A stretch of DNA of 64,000 nt from Thermogemmatispora onikobensis (GTDB taxonomy: Bacteria > Chloroflexota > Ktedonobacteria > Ktedonobacterales > Ktedonobacteraceae), in contig NZ_BDGT01000010.1 in the NCBI RefSeq assembly GCF_001748285.1, positions 51,571 through 115,570 on the forward strand, in the 5' to 3' direction. The notes beneath the pieces were generated by a model, which was given only the letters and a program-made list of their open reading frames with translations, ran no database searches and was not told where the DNA came from. Below, piece by piece: positions 63,416 to 64,000 of this stretch (the first letter of the stretch is position 1; each line of letters opens with the position of its first letter). The position numbers and the translations under genes are program-made.

Positions 63416-63952
63416 TTAGAGAAGTCTGACCAGGAGATCAAGCAGGAGCTGGAGGCCAAAGCCCAGGCACAGGACCTGCAAGAGTGTTGAGCGCGCTTCC
63501 TGCCGGCGGTAGAGGGCCGTCGCGACCGTGGCAATGATGAGCATCACTGGAAAGGAGGTGTTGAAGATGGAGAGTAAGGCCAGACCGTGCCGACCGCAGC
63601 CAATGGCTAGACAGAGAATGCCAAGCTCGCCTACCATAGCGCGGATATATCCCCGCAGTATTGTCGCGCTCACAGTTGGAAAGCGAAGAAGCCAGGGCTG
63701 TTGGCGTCGCCTGTACCAGATTTTTTCCAGGAGCTTGTAGGCCACCAGAAAGAGCAGCAATTGCCCCAGCAAGTTGAGCACGAGCAGGCCAGCCACCAGC
63801 ACAACCCCTATTGACCAGGAGAGAGAGGTCTCGGCCTGGAGCAGGACCCCAGCCCCGCCCAGGGTCCCAAGACACAAGAGAGTATCGGGCCCAATCTGCC
63901 CTATCACCTTCACCAGCGGCTGCAGCTGTGCTCTTCCTCTCTCTTCAGACAT
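63416..63952 (-). CDS. Hypothetical multi-pass membrane protein
   Basis: 178 residues with about five hydrophobic segments (LLCLGTLGGAGVLLQ, IGVVLVAGLLVLNLLGQLLL, ELGILCLAIGCG, FPVMLIIATVATAL, LQVLCLGFGLQLLLDLLV) and an RYIRA-like basic loop in the middle. AAGGAGG lies eight bases before ATG 63952, so the six codons before it are excluded. No family is recognised and the context gives no hint. Confidence 0.7.
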   Translation of the reverse strand: MSEERGRAQLQPLVKVIGQIGPDTLLCLGTLGGAGVLLQAETSLSWSIGVVLVAGLLVLNLLGQLLLFLVAYKLLEKIWYRRRQQPWLLRFPTVSATILRGYIRAMVGELGILCLAIGCGRHGLALLSIFNTSFPVMLIIATVATALYRRQEARSTLLQVLCLGFGLQLLLDLLVRLL

Positions 63953-64000
63953 GTAGCATTCCTCCTTCAATGATGGCTGCCGCCATGAGCAAGAAGAGGC

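Overview
The window looks like a chromosome segment of a high-GC, Gram-positive-like (monoderm) member of the Chloroflexota, most likely class Ktedonobacteria and close to Thermogemmatispora. This is inferred from gene content and protein style, not from a search. The pointers are: a nusA-ylxR-infB-rbfA-nrnA-truB-ribF block running into fhaA-fhaB-ftsW/rodA, a receptor kinase carrying a solute-binding domain, an HTH-GAF regulator, DUF2089 with a polymer-like beta-repeat protein, and long GC-rich spacers. No tRNA, rRNA or CRISPR array was recognised. Several promoters can be read directly as TTGACA-like / 17-18 bp / TATACT-, TATAAT- or TAAAAT-like boxes.

Layout. 1-6.5 kb: 5' part of mutS, a LapA-like membrane protein, two unrecognised proteins with coiled-coil heads, and a GT-C type mannosyltransferase-like membrane protein. 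6.6-18 kb: one long leftward run from nusA through translation and ribosome-maturation genes and ribF into two FHA proteins and an FtsW/RodA protein. 18.5-23.4 kb: isochorismatase-like hydrolase, MEDS-domain sensor, small ABM-like protein, membrane-anchored alpha/beta hydrolase and a small membrane protein. 23.7-27.1 kb: an IclR regulator, an MmgE/PrpD protein and a phosphosulfolactate-synthase-like protein, behind a consensus promoter overlaid by two tandem inverted repeats. 27.2-35.8 kb: coiled-coil/proline-rich protein, orphan ABC ATPase, ribokinase-like protein, secreted GHL10 glycosyl hydrolase-like protein, secreted alkaline-phosphatase-superfamily protein and a SnoaL-like protein.

36.4-40.8 kb holds the most unusual system. 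A Ser/Thr kinase with a zinc ribbon, one membrane segment and an extracellular solute-binding domain sits just upstream of a lipoprotein in which a clearly related solute-binding domain is fused to a von Willebrand A domain. The pair looks like a ligand-sensing receptor with a surface partner. 41.0-48.2 kb: a broken Rpn/PD-(D/E)XK-like gene followed by a complete type I restriction-modification locus (hsdR-hsdS-hsdM), whose specificity gene carries two AT-rich islands. 48.9-53 kb: FAD oxidoreductase, EamA exporter and aldo/keto reductase. 53.4-57.7 kb: HTH-GAF regulator and a DUF2089 / SHOCT-like / beta-repeat operon. 58-64 kb: an internally deleted glycosyltransferase, an isolated sufB with its own consensus promoter and terminator, a drug-efflux MFS/TetR operon with two operators, and two unrecognised membrane proteins.

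Starts were chosen from Shine-Dalgarno spacing and promoter position, so several differ from the longest reading frame. Family assignments come from recognised motifs only.
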